Positions 6,420 to 12,889 of a stretch of 34,622 nt of DNA are shown here, one piece after another. Position 1 is the stretch's first letter. Every line of letters begins with the position of its first letter. The notes beneath the pieces are model-generated. The model searched no databases and was not told where the DNA came from. It was given only the letters and a program-made list of their open reading frames with translations. Location: positions 1-34,622 of IMG/VR virus record IMGVR_UViG_3300045131_001821. One strand, written 5' to 3'. A program made the position numbers and the translations under genes. This DNA is from a virus.

Positions 6420-6628
6420 TAGTTCTTTGACACAACAATTTAAGCAGACGGCACTAGCCCCTGAAGGGCGAACAGGATTGAGATTAATGGCTGGATATGT
6501 CATATCACAGCACTTCCCCAAAACACTAAGTAGGTATCTACGCCATCGGCGTTTTTGATTACCGAAGTTACGGGATAGGATGTTTCCTCCGAAATGGAAA
6601 CCATTCTTGTGCCGCCTGTCTTTTTCAT
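6420..6628 (+). ncRNA. Candidate structured non-coding RNA upstream of tmRNA
   Basis: About 210 bp without a convincing gene but rich in small stems: GCCC-ctgaa-GGGC, GATATG-t-CATATC, GTAG-gtat-CTAC, ACGCC-atc-GGCGT followed by T5 (6540-6556, terminator-like), and GTTTCC-tccgaaat-GGAAAC (6582-6601). A promoter-like site lies just upstream at 6386. A plus-strand frame runs through it from 6361, but its start lies upstream of the promoter and the protein has no recognisable features. It could be a small RNA, a tmRNA leader or a decayed tRNA cluster; I cannot assign a family. Confidence 0.35.
6540..6557 (+). terminator. Short terminator-like hairpin
   Basis: ACGCC-atc-GGCGT followed by T5. A five-pair stem is weak. 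It would end a transcript of about 140 nt from the 6386 promoter, or attenuate transcription toward the tmRNA. Confidence 0.35.
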
Positions 6629-7020
6629 GGGCTCGTTTTTAGATTCTACTCTATAGAATGAGTACAAGCCGCAAGCACAGAGTCTAATGTCTCTGTATAA
6701 TACCCGTTGGAAAACATAAATGCTAAGAGAAATCTTGCAAAGAAGAGCTTCCTCACCGTTCGCAAGAACGCTGAAGTTGAGCTTCTAGCCGCAGCCTAAT
6801 AAAATAGGCTGTCCGTTGTCCTTGTGACACAGATAACAAGTCAACAACGTTCATCATCTGGCCGTTTGTGTGAGATAGAAGATGGTAGCACAAATCAAAT
6901 ACTAAACTTCAACTTCAATATGGTGCTCTACCAAATATTGATGTATTATAAGAGATAAGCTTGTATATGTTTGTAAGCTTTTTATATAGCACCCGGGTGC
7001 AACTCCCGGCGAGTCCACCA
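6629..7020 (+). ncRNA. ssrA: One-piece tmRNA
   Basis: The tRNA-like ends match: GGGCTCG (6629-6635) pairs with CGAGTCC (7010-7016, one G-T), then A and encoded CCA. The 5' part has AGATTCTAC where bacterial tmRNA has GGATTCGAC. The 3' part reads CCGGG-TGCAACT-CCCGG, close to the usual GGGTTCAACTCCC. Helix 2 is seen as TACAAGC (6663-6669) with GCTTGTA (6959-6965). The tag frame most likely resumes at GCT (6722) after ACATAAAT. It encodes 25 residues, beginning AKRNLAKKSF and ending ELLAAA, then TAATAA inside a helix-5 hairpin AGCC/GGCT. tmRNA with SmpB frees stalled ribosomes and marks the peptide for proteolysis. The tag is long and basic compared with common 8-15 residue tags, and the T-loop has G in place of the second T. 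Confidence 0.9.
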
Positions 7021-7030
7021 TTTTTTTATA

Positions 7031-7058
7031 TTGACAAAAATATTTTTTGTTCTATAGT
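7031..7058 (+). promoter_or_regulatory. Promoter of the outer-membrane protein gene
   Basis: TTGACA (7031-7036), 16-bp spacer, TATAGT (7053-7058). A leader of about 35-40 nt follows, containing the hairpin CTTTGC-aataatc-GCAAAG and an A-rich stretch before the ATG with no Shine-Dalgarno. It lies directly behind the T-rich end of the tmRNA gene. Confidence 0.55.
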
Positions 7059-7101
7059 TATGTCCACTTTGCAATAATCGCAAAGAAAAATATAATAAAA
7101 T

Positions 7102-7818
7102 ATGACAAAGAAAATCCTATTAATGATTACGGCATTAATCGCCGCTGTTACGCTGAGTGCAGCCCCAATCGGGTTGACTGCAAATGCAACATACTATACC
7201 AAGTATCTAGATAATGGCTTGGTTGCATTTGAAGATGTTGCCGTTGCCGGTGTTACGCTAGAAGCATACAATTTTGTTGCTGGCGTCAACACGTTCAACA
7301 CCATCAAAGACACAACAACAGGTAAATACACAGCAAGTGCTGGACTGTTCAAACGTGTTGACCTGTCGCTTGGATACAAGTTTACATCTCCATTGGCAAA
7401 TTTGACTTTGGGCGGTACATATAAAACTTATAGCAAGAGTGTATCAAATATTGCAAGTAACACTGAGCCATTTGCGCTATTGAATGGTTCTCTGTTCGGC
7501 ACCCGTGCAACTTGGGATGCACGCTATCGCGCAGACCTAAAGAATCATACCAATAACACAGAAGCAAATCTACGTCTACCATTTGGTTTCCAACATGTAA
7601 AGCTTGTTCCAGCAATTGGATATGGCTTTAATGATCTCGGTGCCGATACGATTGTAAAGTATAGATTTAGCAAGCAATATGCTGTTGTTGGCGCAGGTAT
7701 TGGCTATTATGCAAAGAATGCCACACTGTCTGTTGACTTTACTCAACGCCGCGACGGTTTGTTAACCGCAGGAACAACTGTAAATAGTGTTTCGGGTGGG
7801 ATTGCAGTAAAGTTCTAA
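7102..7818 (+). CDS. Outer-membrane beta-barrel protein
   Basis: 238 residues. The N-terminus MTKKILLMITALIAAVTLSAA is a classic Sec signal peptide, with likely cleavage near residue 20. The mature part is made of alternating amphipathic strands (VDLSLGYKFTSPLANLTLGGTYKTY, AVVGAGIGYYAKNATLSVDFTQ) with polar loops. It ends in GGIAVKF; a terminal Phe is the sorting signal recognised by the BAM complex. By length it would form a barrel of perhaps 8-12 strands. It has its own promoter and terminator, so it is expressed alone. Phage outer-membrane proteins of this kind can block superinfection or change host surface traits (inference). Confidence 0.75.
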   Translation: MTKKILLMITALIAAVTLSAAPIGLTANATYYTKYLDNGLVAFEDVAVAGVTLEAYNFVAGVNTFNTIKDTTTGKYTASAGLFKRVDLSLGYKFTSPLANLTLGGTYKTYSKSVSNIASNTEPFALLNGSLFGTRATWDARYRADLKNHTNNTEANLRLPFGFQHVKLVPAIGYGFNDLGADTIVKYRFSKQYAVVGAGIGYYAKNATLSVDFTQRRDGLLTAGTTVNSVSGGIAVKF

Positions 7819-7836
7819 TACTCGATTAGTTCTATC

Positions 7837-7868
7837 AAAAAGGACACCGTAACTGGTGTCCTTTTTTT
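7837..7868 (+). terminator. Intrinsic terminator of the outer-membrane protein gene
   Basis: AAAAAGGACACC, loop gtaact, GGTGTCCTTTTTTT. The stem is eight GC-containing pairs extended by A-T pairs. It lies just before the next promoter at 7878. Confidence 0.9.
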
Positions 7869-7877
7869 ATTGTACTG

Positions 7878-7905
7878 TTGACAAGCGCAGATAAAAGTGC
7901 ATGAT
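7878..7905 (+). promoter_or_regulatory. Near-leaderless promoter of the UV endonuclease gene
   Basis: TTGACA (7878-7883), 16-bp spacer, CATGAT (7900-7905), seven bases to the ATG at 7913. The upstream ATG at 7901 lies within the -10, which supports the 7913 start. Confidence 0.55.
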
Positions 7906-7912
7906 CTATTGC

Positions 7913-8854
7913 ATGATTCTACCATCTAACATCACTCCGTCTCTTTGCTGCATTCACACAGGATTGCAGGAGCAAAGCGTCAAGTTCAATGTCATGACTT
8001 ATGCTCAATATACTAAACTGGGCAAGGAAACAGCAATGAAAATTCTCGCTGACCGTTCGCTGAACAATATCAAAACTATCCACGCCATCATCAAAGAATG
8101 CGCAAAAAATGGATGGAATTATCGCATCGGTAGTAATGTGTTCCCTCTGATGACACATCCCGATCTAAATTTCACCGTTGATGATTTTTACAATTTCTCA
8201 GATATTATGGCCGAGTTTAGCGCATGTGCCAATACTATTAGACAAAACAAAGTACGTTGCAGCATGCATCCCGATCAGTTTGTTGTTCCGGCAAGTCCAA
8301 AAGACGGCGTTGCCGAAAACTCTATTCGCGACCTTGAACAACATGCTATGATTATGGATTTGCTTCAACTGCCACAATCATACGAGGCACCAATCAATAT
8401 TCACATGAACTGTTATAATGACGGCAAGTTTGGTGAAGTTGTTGATAGATTGGAAAAAGTTCTCAAACGCATGTCAAAATCCGTAACAAGTAGACTTGTC
8501 TTTGAGAACGAAGACAAACTAAAAAGTTGGACCGTATACAACCTACATGAATATCTTTACAAACGCACTAGTATTCCGATTACATTCGATAATCTGCACC
8601 ACAAATGCAATCCAGATGCCATGAGCGAACAGAAAGCATTTGAAATGGCAGTATCCACTTGGCCGAATGGTATTATTCCGTTGTTCCATTTCAGCGAATC
8701 TCTCGTCGGTAACAATCCTCGTGCTCATGCCGACTTTCCAACTTTCCTTCCTGAGATTTATGCTAATTACAAAAGTGATCTACACCTCGACTTCGAGTTC
8801 AAGCACAAAGAGCTTGCTATACACAAAGTAAAACAAGAAAAGGTAATTTTATAA
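7913..8854 (+). CDS. uvsE: UV damage endonuclease (UvsE/UVDE family)
   Basis: 313 residues, the usual length for bacterial UvsE. The TIM-barrel motifs are all present in order: YRIGSNVFPL and TH, SMHPDQFVV, IHMNCYNDGK, LVFENEDK, ITFDNLHHKCNP, FHFSES, RAHADF and DLHLDFEFKHKELAI. These supply the His, Glu and Asp ligands for the metals. The enzyme nicks DNA 5' to UV photoproducts and some other lesions, starting excision repair. The start at 7913 follows from promoter position. The small gene at 8861 follows at once. The gene implies the phage sees sunlight or otherwise needs light-independent UV repair (inference). Confidence 0.9.
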   Translation: MILPSNITPSLCCIHTGLQEQSVKFNVMTYAQYTKLGKETAMKILADRSLNNIKTIHAIIKECAKNGWNYRIGSNVFPLMTHPDLNFTVDDFYNFSDIMAEFSACANTIRQNKVRCSMHPDQFVVPASPKDGVAENSIRDLEQHAMIMDLLQLPQSYEAPINIHMNCYNDGKFGEVVDRLEKVLKRMSKSVTSRLVFENEDKLKSWTVYNLHEYLYKRTSIPITFDNLHHKCNPDAMSEQKAFEMAVSTWPNGIIPLFHFSESLVGNNPRAHADFPTFLPEIYANYKSDLHLDFEFKHKELAIHKVKQEKVIL

Positions 8855-8860
8855 TCGATC

Positions 8861-9067
8861 ATGAAAAATAAACCATTGTCAAAAAAACAACGCAAAGATT
8901 TGATTTCTGCTTGGGCAGGAATGAATTGTTTATGTGCATACCTAAAAGATTACAAGACGAAGCCGGAAAATTTTGGTGACAAGTTTGACCCTCACGCTTA
9001 TGCCAGAGACATATATAAACTACTTGATTCGGTAATAAACAATGTTGATGATTCGGATTTATATTGA
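8861..9067 (+). CDS. Hypothetical protein, 68 residues
   Basis: It starts MKNKPLSKKQRKDLISAW and ends SVINNVDDSDLY. Basic at the N-terminus, acidic at the C-terminus, probably helical, no known motif. It starts six bases after the uvsE stop, so the two are cotranscribed. Its stop codon lies inside the -35 of the RNA ligase promoter. Confidence 0.6.
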   Translation: MKNKPLSKKQRKDLISAWAGMNCLCAYLKDYKTKPENFGDKFDPHAYARDIYKLLDSVINNVDDSDLY

Positions 9068-9091
9068 CCTTTTATAAAAAGTTGTCATAGT
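9064..9091 (+). promoter_or_regulatory. Near-leaderless promoter of the RNA ligase gene
   Basis: TTGACC (9064-9069), 16-bp spacer, CATAGT (9086-9091), nine bases to the ATG at 9101. The -35 contains the stop codon of the previous gene. Confidence 0.5.
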
Positions 9092-9100
9092 ATATTCATT

Positions 9101-10216
9101 ATGAAAATTGATCTACAGTCTATTGATCCTGAGTCATTCATGGTTCATCAACATTTTATTGGAGAACATGAATGCTATTTGGTCCAGCCAGTTCATATTG
9201 GTACTTCTTGGAACAAGGACAACCTCATTTATCGTTCGTCTCTTTGGGACAAAGAAGGCAATCCTGTTTCGCTTTCGTTCAAAAAGTTCTTCAATTACGA
9301 CGAAAAGCCTGATATTTTTCCTGCTCCTTCTAATCTAACTGATGCGAAGTTGATGGAAAAGTTGGACGGCTCCACTTTGATTTTTTCTCGCTACAAGGGC
9401 CAGACTGTTATTCGCACACGCGGAACTGTTGATGCTCGCAAGCAAGCAAATGGACATGAGATTGACTATTTGTGCAAAAAGTACAAGAAGTTCATTGCAT
9501 ATCTTGAAATGCTAGAAACTAGCAATGAGTCTTTTGTACTGGAATGGTTGAGTCCAACCAATCGCATTGTATTGAACTATGGCGACGAACCTGACATGGT
9601 TTTGACTGCTGTAATCAATCACAATGATTATTCCTTGATGTGCCAATCTCAATTGGACTATTTTGCATCTGATATTAAGCTGCGTCGTCCCCGCACATTC
9701 TCTTACAACTCTGTTGAAGAAATGAAGTCGGCGGTTGAAGTATTGCGTGATCAAGAAGGTTTGTGTGTATATTATGGTAACGAACAACAAATTCGTAAAG
9801 TAAAAGCCGCACAATATCTTTTTTTACATCGTGCAAAGTCCGAAATTTCTAGTATAGAAAAAGTCATTGATGTGTATATTGATTGGTTTATGGATCGGTA
9901 CAATCTTTCTCACGAACCAACTGGTTATGTAGAATTCTTTGAGTATCTTACTGAAAAGTTTGATTTTGAAATTGCTACAATGGCAACTGGACATGCTTCG
10001 CGTATCTGTGATGCTATGAAAGAAGTATCAAAGATCATGAATGCATTGTTTGAGTTTGCATCTGCTCGTATGTATATTGCTCGTAATATTGCTGCCAAAG
10101 AAATCTTACAAGCATATGGCAGCACAGGCAGAAGCGCAATTATATTCAAGATGTTGGACCGCAAGACCATTGGAGCAGATGATTATAAAAAGTTGTTATA
10201 CCAAGTATTAAAATGA
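9101..10216 (+). CDS. T4 Rnl1-type RNA ligase
   Basis: 371 residues, almost the length of T4 RNA ligase 1. Nucleotidyltransferase motif I is KLDGS with the adenylated lysine at 87. Motif III-like FVLEWLS lies at 145-151, motif IV EGLCVYY at 219-225, and motif V RKVKAAQYL with lysines at 233 and 235. The C-terminal 130 residues are helical, as in Rnl1, where this part contacts tRNA. The enzyme joins 3'-OH and 5'-phosphate RNA ends with ATP. In T4 it seals tRNA cut by the host anticodon nuclease. Together with RlaP, macro domain, cREC and phosphoesterase genes nearby, it forms the sealing step of a possible RNA-repair set. No separate Pnkp-type end-healing kinase/phosphatase is seen in the window. 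Confidence 0.85.
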   Translation: MKIDLQSIDPESFMVHQHFIGEHECYLVQPVHIGTSWNKDNLIYRSSLWDKEGNPVSLSFKKFFNYDEKPDIFPAPSNLTDAKLMEKLDGSTLIFSRYKGQTVIRTRGTVDARKQANGHEIDYLCKKYKKFIAYLEMLETSNESFVLEWLSPTNRIVLNYGDEPDMVLTAVINHNDYSLMCQSQLDYFASDIKLRRPRTFSYNSVEEMKSAVEVLRDQEGLCVYYGNEQQIRKVKAAQYLFLHRAKSEISSIEKVIDVYIDWFMDRYNLSHEPTGYVEFFEYLTEKFDFEIATMATGHASRICDAMKEVSKIMNALFEFASARMYIARNIAAKEILQAYGSTGRSAIIFKMLDRKTIGADDYKKLLYQVLK

Positions 10217-10473
10217 TCACTCCATCACAAGGTGCCGAACGCACACAACTAGTCAAGTGGGCAACTCCGCGCTTGCTCCGTTACTTTAAGTCACGGCGCA
10301 AGAGCATGATCATTTACCACAATGCGATTTGTGGTTGGGATGCTGGCAACGTAAAGATGGAAGATATGGCCACGAAACAAGAGATGCAGACTTGGGCTGC
10401 AATGCAAGCCGAACTTGATTTCATTCAGAACATTCTTTATACTCGCGCACACGTTCAAAAACATAGGGCTTGA
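10213..10473 (+). CDS. Hypothetical protein, 86 residues
   Basis: It starts MITPSQGAERTQLVKW. Basic N-terminal half (RLLRYFKSRRKSM) and a helical C-terminal half ending in AHVQKHRA. No recognised domain. The ATG shares four bases with the RNA ligase stop, so translation is coupled and a link to the ligase is possible. The stop lies in the hairpin at 10463. Confidence 0.6.
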   Translation: MITPSQGAERTQLVKWATPRLLRYFKSRRKSMIIYHNAICGWDAGNVKMEDMATKQEMQTWAAMQAELDFIQNILYTRAHVQKHRA

Positions 10474-10504
10474 CTTTACATAGTTCAAGCCCTATTCTAT
10501 TTTT
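10463..10504 (+). terminator. Terminator-like hairpin that also contains the next promoter
   Basis: The stem ATAGGGCTTGA (10463-10473) / TCAAGCCCTAT (10485-10495) is 11 bp and perfect with an 11-nt loop, followed by the T-rich TCTATTTTT. The same bases hold TTGACT (10470-10475), a 17-bp spacer and TATTCT (10493-10498), six bases before the ATG at 10505. One stretch appears both to end the ligase transcript and to start the next one. Confidence 0.6.
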
Positions 10505-10828
10505 ATGAATCCAAATAAACAAAGAATTGCTATTGCGGAAGCGTGTAGATGGACTAGACAATCAGACGATAGCATGTGGTTTGACGACCCAACGAACTCT
10601 TTTCAAGTGCATGAACAGGATATTCCAGATTATCTCAATGATTTGAACGCTATGCATGAGGCGGAGAAGGTGCTATACAAGGGCATCATTAACCAAGAGT
10701 ATTGGCAAAAGGGATATGGTAGATTTACCACAACCCTCGCTGAAATATGCGTTACTCCTTATAGCGCGACAGCAGCCCAACGAGCCTAGGCTTTTTTACG
10801 AACAATCGGAAAATGGGAAAAACTATGA
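10505..10828 (+). pseudogene. Phage ABA-sandwich-type protein interrupted by an in-frame TAG
   Basis: The open part (10505-10789) encodes 94 residues. It has the hallmark opening IAEACRWTR, then DIPDYLNDLNAMHEAEKVL and ATAAQRA, as in the small phage ABA-sandwich family, whose members usually continue AQRxEAFLRTxGKW. Here TAG stands where Glu is expected. The same frame resumes AFLRTIGKWEKL and stops with TGA at 10826-10828, which shares ATGA with the next gene. So the ancestral gene ran to 10828 (107 codons plus stop). GAG to TAG is a single change. The shortened protein may still fold, or the codon may be suppressed. Function of the family is unknown. Confidence 0.7.
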
Positions 10829-11211
10829 AAACTTGGAAAAATAAAATTAACGACCCATTTCATGGAATATGCACGGTTAAAGAATGCACGACCAAGATTG
10901 CACCAATCAGTCATGGATTTGTAAATCTATACAAAGGAAATAAATGGATTGACTTTTGCGGAGTCAACTATGCTAAAAAACATATTATTAAACATAAAAT
11001 GAAACCTAAGCAACGCCAAAAAGACGGTAGAAAATATATGCTTGTTGGTCGTGTTGGTATATTTGGACCAGAACTATTATGGGGCGACACTATTAACGAT
11101 TTTCGTGCGTGCGATTTAAGCGATGTCAGCGATGGAAATGCATTGCTATTGGCATCTAAAGATGGTAACGTCGTTAGAATTAAATGCAATGGAGCAAAAT
11201 GGTACGCATAA
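10825..11211 (+). CDS. Hypothetical protein, 128 residues
   Basis: It starts MKTWKNKINDPFHG. It has four scattered cysteines (CTVKECTT, FCGVNY, ACDL), a central basic stretch (KHKMKPKQRQKDGRK) and a beta-rich second half. No known family. The start at 10825 was preferred over ATG 10813 because it shares ATGA with the full-length upstream frame. Confidence 0.6.
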   Translation: MKTWKNKINDPFHGICTVKECTTKIAPISHGFVNLYKGNKWIDFCGVNYAKKHIIKHKMKPKQRQKDGRKYMLVGRVGIFGPELLWGDTINDFRACDLSDVSDGNALLLASKDGNVVRIKCNGAKWYA

Positions 11212-11212
11212 T

Positions 11213-11446
11213 ATGAAAATTATAAACAGCAAAGAAGAATTTAATAAGTTTTACTATTATAGTAAATCCGGTTATAAACCAAAGAAATATCCGACTGAAT
11301 ATCCATGCGTTTGTAAAATTGAAACCGGCGGCGGTGGATTGGCAGGGGAATATGAAGCACACTATGCTGTTTATTTTCCAAAAACAGAATCGGTAACGGA
11401 CGCATTTATATCTGGATTAAATACAGAATGGGAATATATTTGCTGA
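11213..11446 (+). CDS. Hypothetical protein, 77 residues
   Basis: It starts MKIINSKEEFNKFYYYSKSG and contains a GGGG turn and aromatic-rich strands (YEAHYAVYFPKTE). The start at 11213 follows the upstream stop by one base; the longer frame from 11123 overlaps the neighbour by nearly 90 bp and is unlikely. No domain recognised. Confidence 0.6.
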   Translation: MKIINSKEEFNKFYYYSKSGYKPKKYPTEYPCVCKIETGGGGLAGEYEAHYAVYFPKTESVTDAFISGLNTEWEYIC

Positions 11447-11458
11447 TATTTATACTAT

Positions 11459-11650
11459 ATGACAAAAACACAAAACTACGTTGAAAAAGCAGCAAAGCGA
11501 TTGGTTATTGGTGACAAAGTGCTTAGTTCATCAGGTAAAACACTAACAGTGTCACTTATCGTGAATAAAGGAAACAAAACCATCGTCTTGTTCGACGGCG
11601 ATATGGAGGTCGATGTTGATCCATACCTTCAAGTCAAAGTTCTTACATAA
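11459..11650 (+). CDS. Small beta-rich hypothetical protein, 63 residues
   Basis: It starts MTKTQNYVEKAAKRL; the rest (VIGDKVLSSSGKTLTV, KTIVLFDGDMEVDVD) reads as an SH3-like or KOW-like small barrel, as in many phage accessory proteins. It sits 12 bp after the previous gene. A TATACT lies shortly before the ATG without a clear -35. Confidence 0.55.
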   Translation: MTKTQNYVEKAAKRLVIGDKVLSSSGKTLTVSLIVNKGNKTIVLFDGDMEVDVDPYLQVKVLT

Positions 11651-11665
11651 AGTGTAAGAAAAGTC

Positions 11666-11694
11666 TTGACTTTTTATAAAAAGCACACCATAGT
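11666..11694 (+). promoter_or_regulatory. Promoter of the HNH gene
   Basis: TTGACT (11666-11671), 17-bp spacer, CATAGT (11689-11694). Unlike the near-leaderless promoters, a leader of about 20 nt follows with AAAGGA (11706-11711), 10 bases before the ATG. Confidence 0.5.
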
Positions 11695-11721
11695 TATAGG
11701 TGTATAAAGGATGTTATAAAA

Positions 11722-12384
11722 ATGAATGTTATCAATCAACCAGTATTATCTCTAAATGCAAATTGGATGGCTCTTGGAACCAAGACTGTCAAAGATGCTC
11801 TAATCTCTATGCTTGGCGGAGACAGCGGCAATAATCCGCCAGCCGTTGCCATCGACATGGACTTTGCCGTTGGTGCCGATGGCAATGTTGATTGGGACAA
11901 TCCAACAAGCACAATTCCGGTTGGTTGGGATGTGTGGAAAACATTGCCTGTGCGTGATTATGATCTGGCAATTCACACTGCCAATATGGTCATTCGTGCT
12001 CCACGGGTCATTATTCAGCCCAACTATGGCAAAATGCCTATGGTTGAGCCTCGTCCTACAAAAGAAGCCATTCGCAAGCGTGATGGTGGCATAGACCAAT
12101 ACACAGGAAAAGTTCTGTCTTGGAAAGATGGCAACATTGACCATGTTATTCCACGTGCTCAAGGTGGCAAAAACACGTTTGAAAACATGGTGTGGTGTCA
12201 TAAAGATATCAACAGTAAAAAGGCTGATAAAACACCCGAGCAGGCTGGTCTAAAGCTTATTCGCAAGCCATATGCACCAAAGTCAATTCCTGTCAGCGCA
12301 ACAATAAATATTGCACATCATCCAAGTTGGGTTTATTTCATGGACAATGTAACAGAGGTTCGAGAGCCGAAGTTAAGCATTTAA
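11722..12384 (+). CDS. HNH endonuclease
   Basis: 220 residues. The N-terminal VLSLNANWMALGTKTVKDAL is the leader found before HNH domains of this type. The nuclease core is KRDGGIDQYTGKV ... GNIDHVIPRAQGGKNTFENMVWCHKDINSKKADKTPEQAG. It contains the DH pair, the Asn and the final Asn/His-position residues. The first zinc knuckle CxxC seen in many HNH proteins is replaced by DQYTG. The acidic insert (residues 40-90) is extra. It could be a homing endonuclease or a packaging/recombination nuclease. Own promoter upstream; the next gene begins after a hairpin promoter. Confidence 0.8.
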   Translation: MNVINQPVLSLNANWMALGTKTVKDALISMLGGDSGNNPPAVAIDMDFAVGADGNVDWDNPTSTIPVGWDVWKTLPVRDYDLAIHTANMVIRAPRVIIQPNYGKMPMVEPRPTKEAIRKRDGGIDQYTGKVLSWKDGNIDHVIPRAQGGKNTFENMVWCHKDINSKKADKTPEQAGLKLIRKPYAPKSIPVSATINIAHHPSWVYFMDNVTEVREPKLSI

Positions 12385-12395
12385 GTAGAATAACA

Positions 12396-12434
12396 TTGAC
12401 AACCACGAAGTGTCGCAATATGATTGCGACACTT
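12396..12434 (+). terminator. Second hairpin combining a terminator-like stem and a promoter
   Basis: The 11-bp stem AAGTGTCGCAA (12408-12418) / TTGCGACACTT (12424-12434) has the loop tatga and is followed by CTTATTAT. It is superposed on TTGACA (12396-12401), a 17-bp spacer and TATGAT (12419-12424), with the -10 in the loop. The ATG of the next gene is at 12443. The T-tail is poor, so terminator function is less sure than promoter function. Confidence 0.5.
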
Positions 12435-12442
12435 CTTATTAT

Positions 12443-12889
12443 ATGAATAGCAATATAAAATACTACATATCTGGCGCGTTGCTGGGATTTACAATCTTTG
12501 CGGCAATACAACTGCCAAGCGTCTGGTTAGCTGATATAATCCTACTCGATATTTTGGCAGCACTTTTTTATCTATATTTACAACTAAAACGGAGAATATC
12601 CGAAGAGTTTGAGAAATATAACATCAAGTTTGTAGAGTCGGGAAATGCAATCACAGACACGTTGAAGGTTGCGTTCGACAATATAAAAAAAACAAGTACT
12701 GAACAACAAAAATTAAATGCAAAACTTAGGGAATATAATTCAAAATTACATCGGGTCGAGCAACACCAGCATAGACTGGCTAGTATCGGAATCAAAAAAG
12801 GAATTGACGCCCGAGATAAATTGTCTGAAGAGACGAGAACTTCTCGCCCGGACGAAGTTCAATCACAGAGACGTGGTCGAACTGAGTGA
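12443..12889 (+). CDS. Membrane-anchored coiled-coil protein, probably frameshifted
   Basis: 148 residues as read. The N-terminus has two close hydrophobic segments (ISGALLGFTIFAAIQL and LADIILLDILAALFYLYL), then a charged coiled coil (residues 55-120, EEFEKYNIKF to LHRVEQHQHRL). The last 30 residues (ARDKLSEETRTSRPDEVQSQRRGRTE) look unlike the rest. Dropping one A from the A6 run at 12794-12799 would instead continue as IKKELTPEINCLKRRELL to a TAG at 12972-12974, a more natural helical end. Topology resembles spanins or membrane scaffolds, but there is no evidence for either. The hairpin promoter lies just upstream. Confidence 0.6.
   Translation: MNSNIKYYISGALLGFTIFAAIQLPSVWLADIILLDILAALFYLYLQLKRRISEEFEKYNIKFVESGNAITDTLKVAFDNIKKTSTEQQKLNAKLREYNSKLHRVEQHQHRLASIGIKKGIDARDKLSEETRTSRPDEVQSQRRGRTE

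Noticed and set aside
6361-6558. 65-codon plus-strand frame
   Set aside because: Its start lies upstream of a promoter-like site, the product has no recognisable features, and the region is rich in RNA stems ending at a terminator-like hairpin.
10787-10789. Whole-genome recoding of TAG as sense
   Set aside because: TAG ends several other frames (219, 5012, 12974, 13543), with TAG followed by TAA at 217-222, and the read-through at 13543 would run antisense into another gene. A local mutation is simpler.
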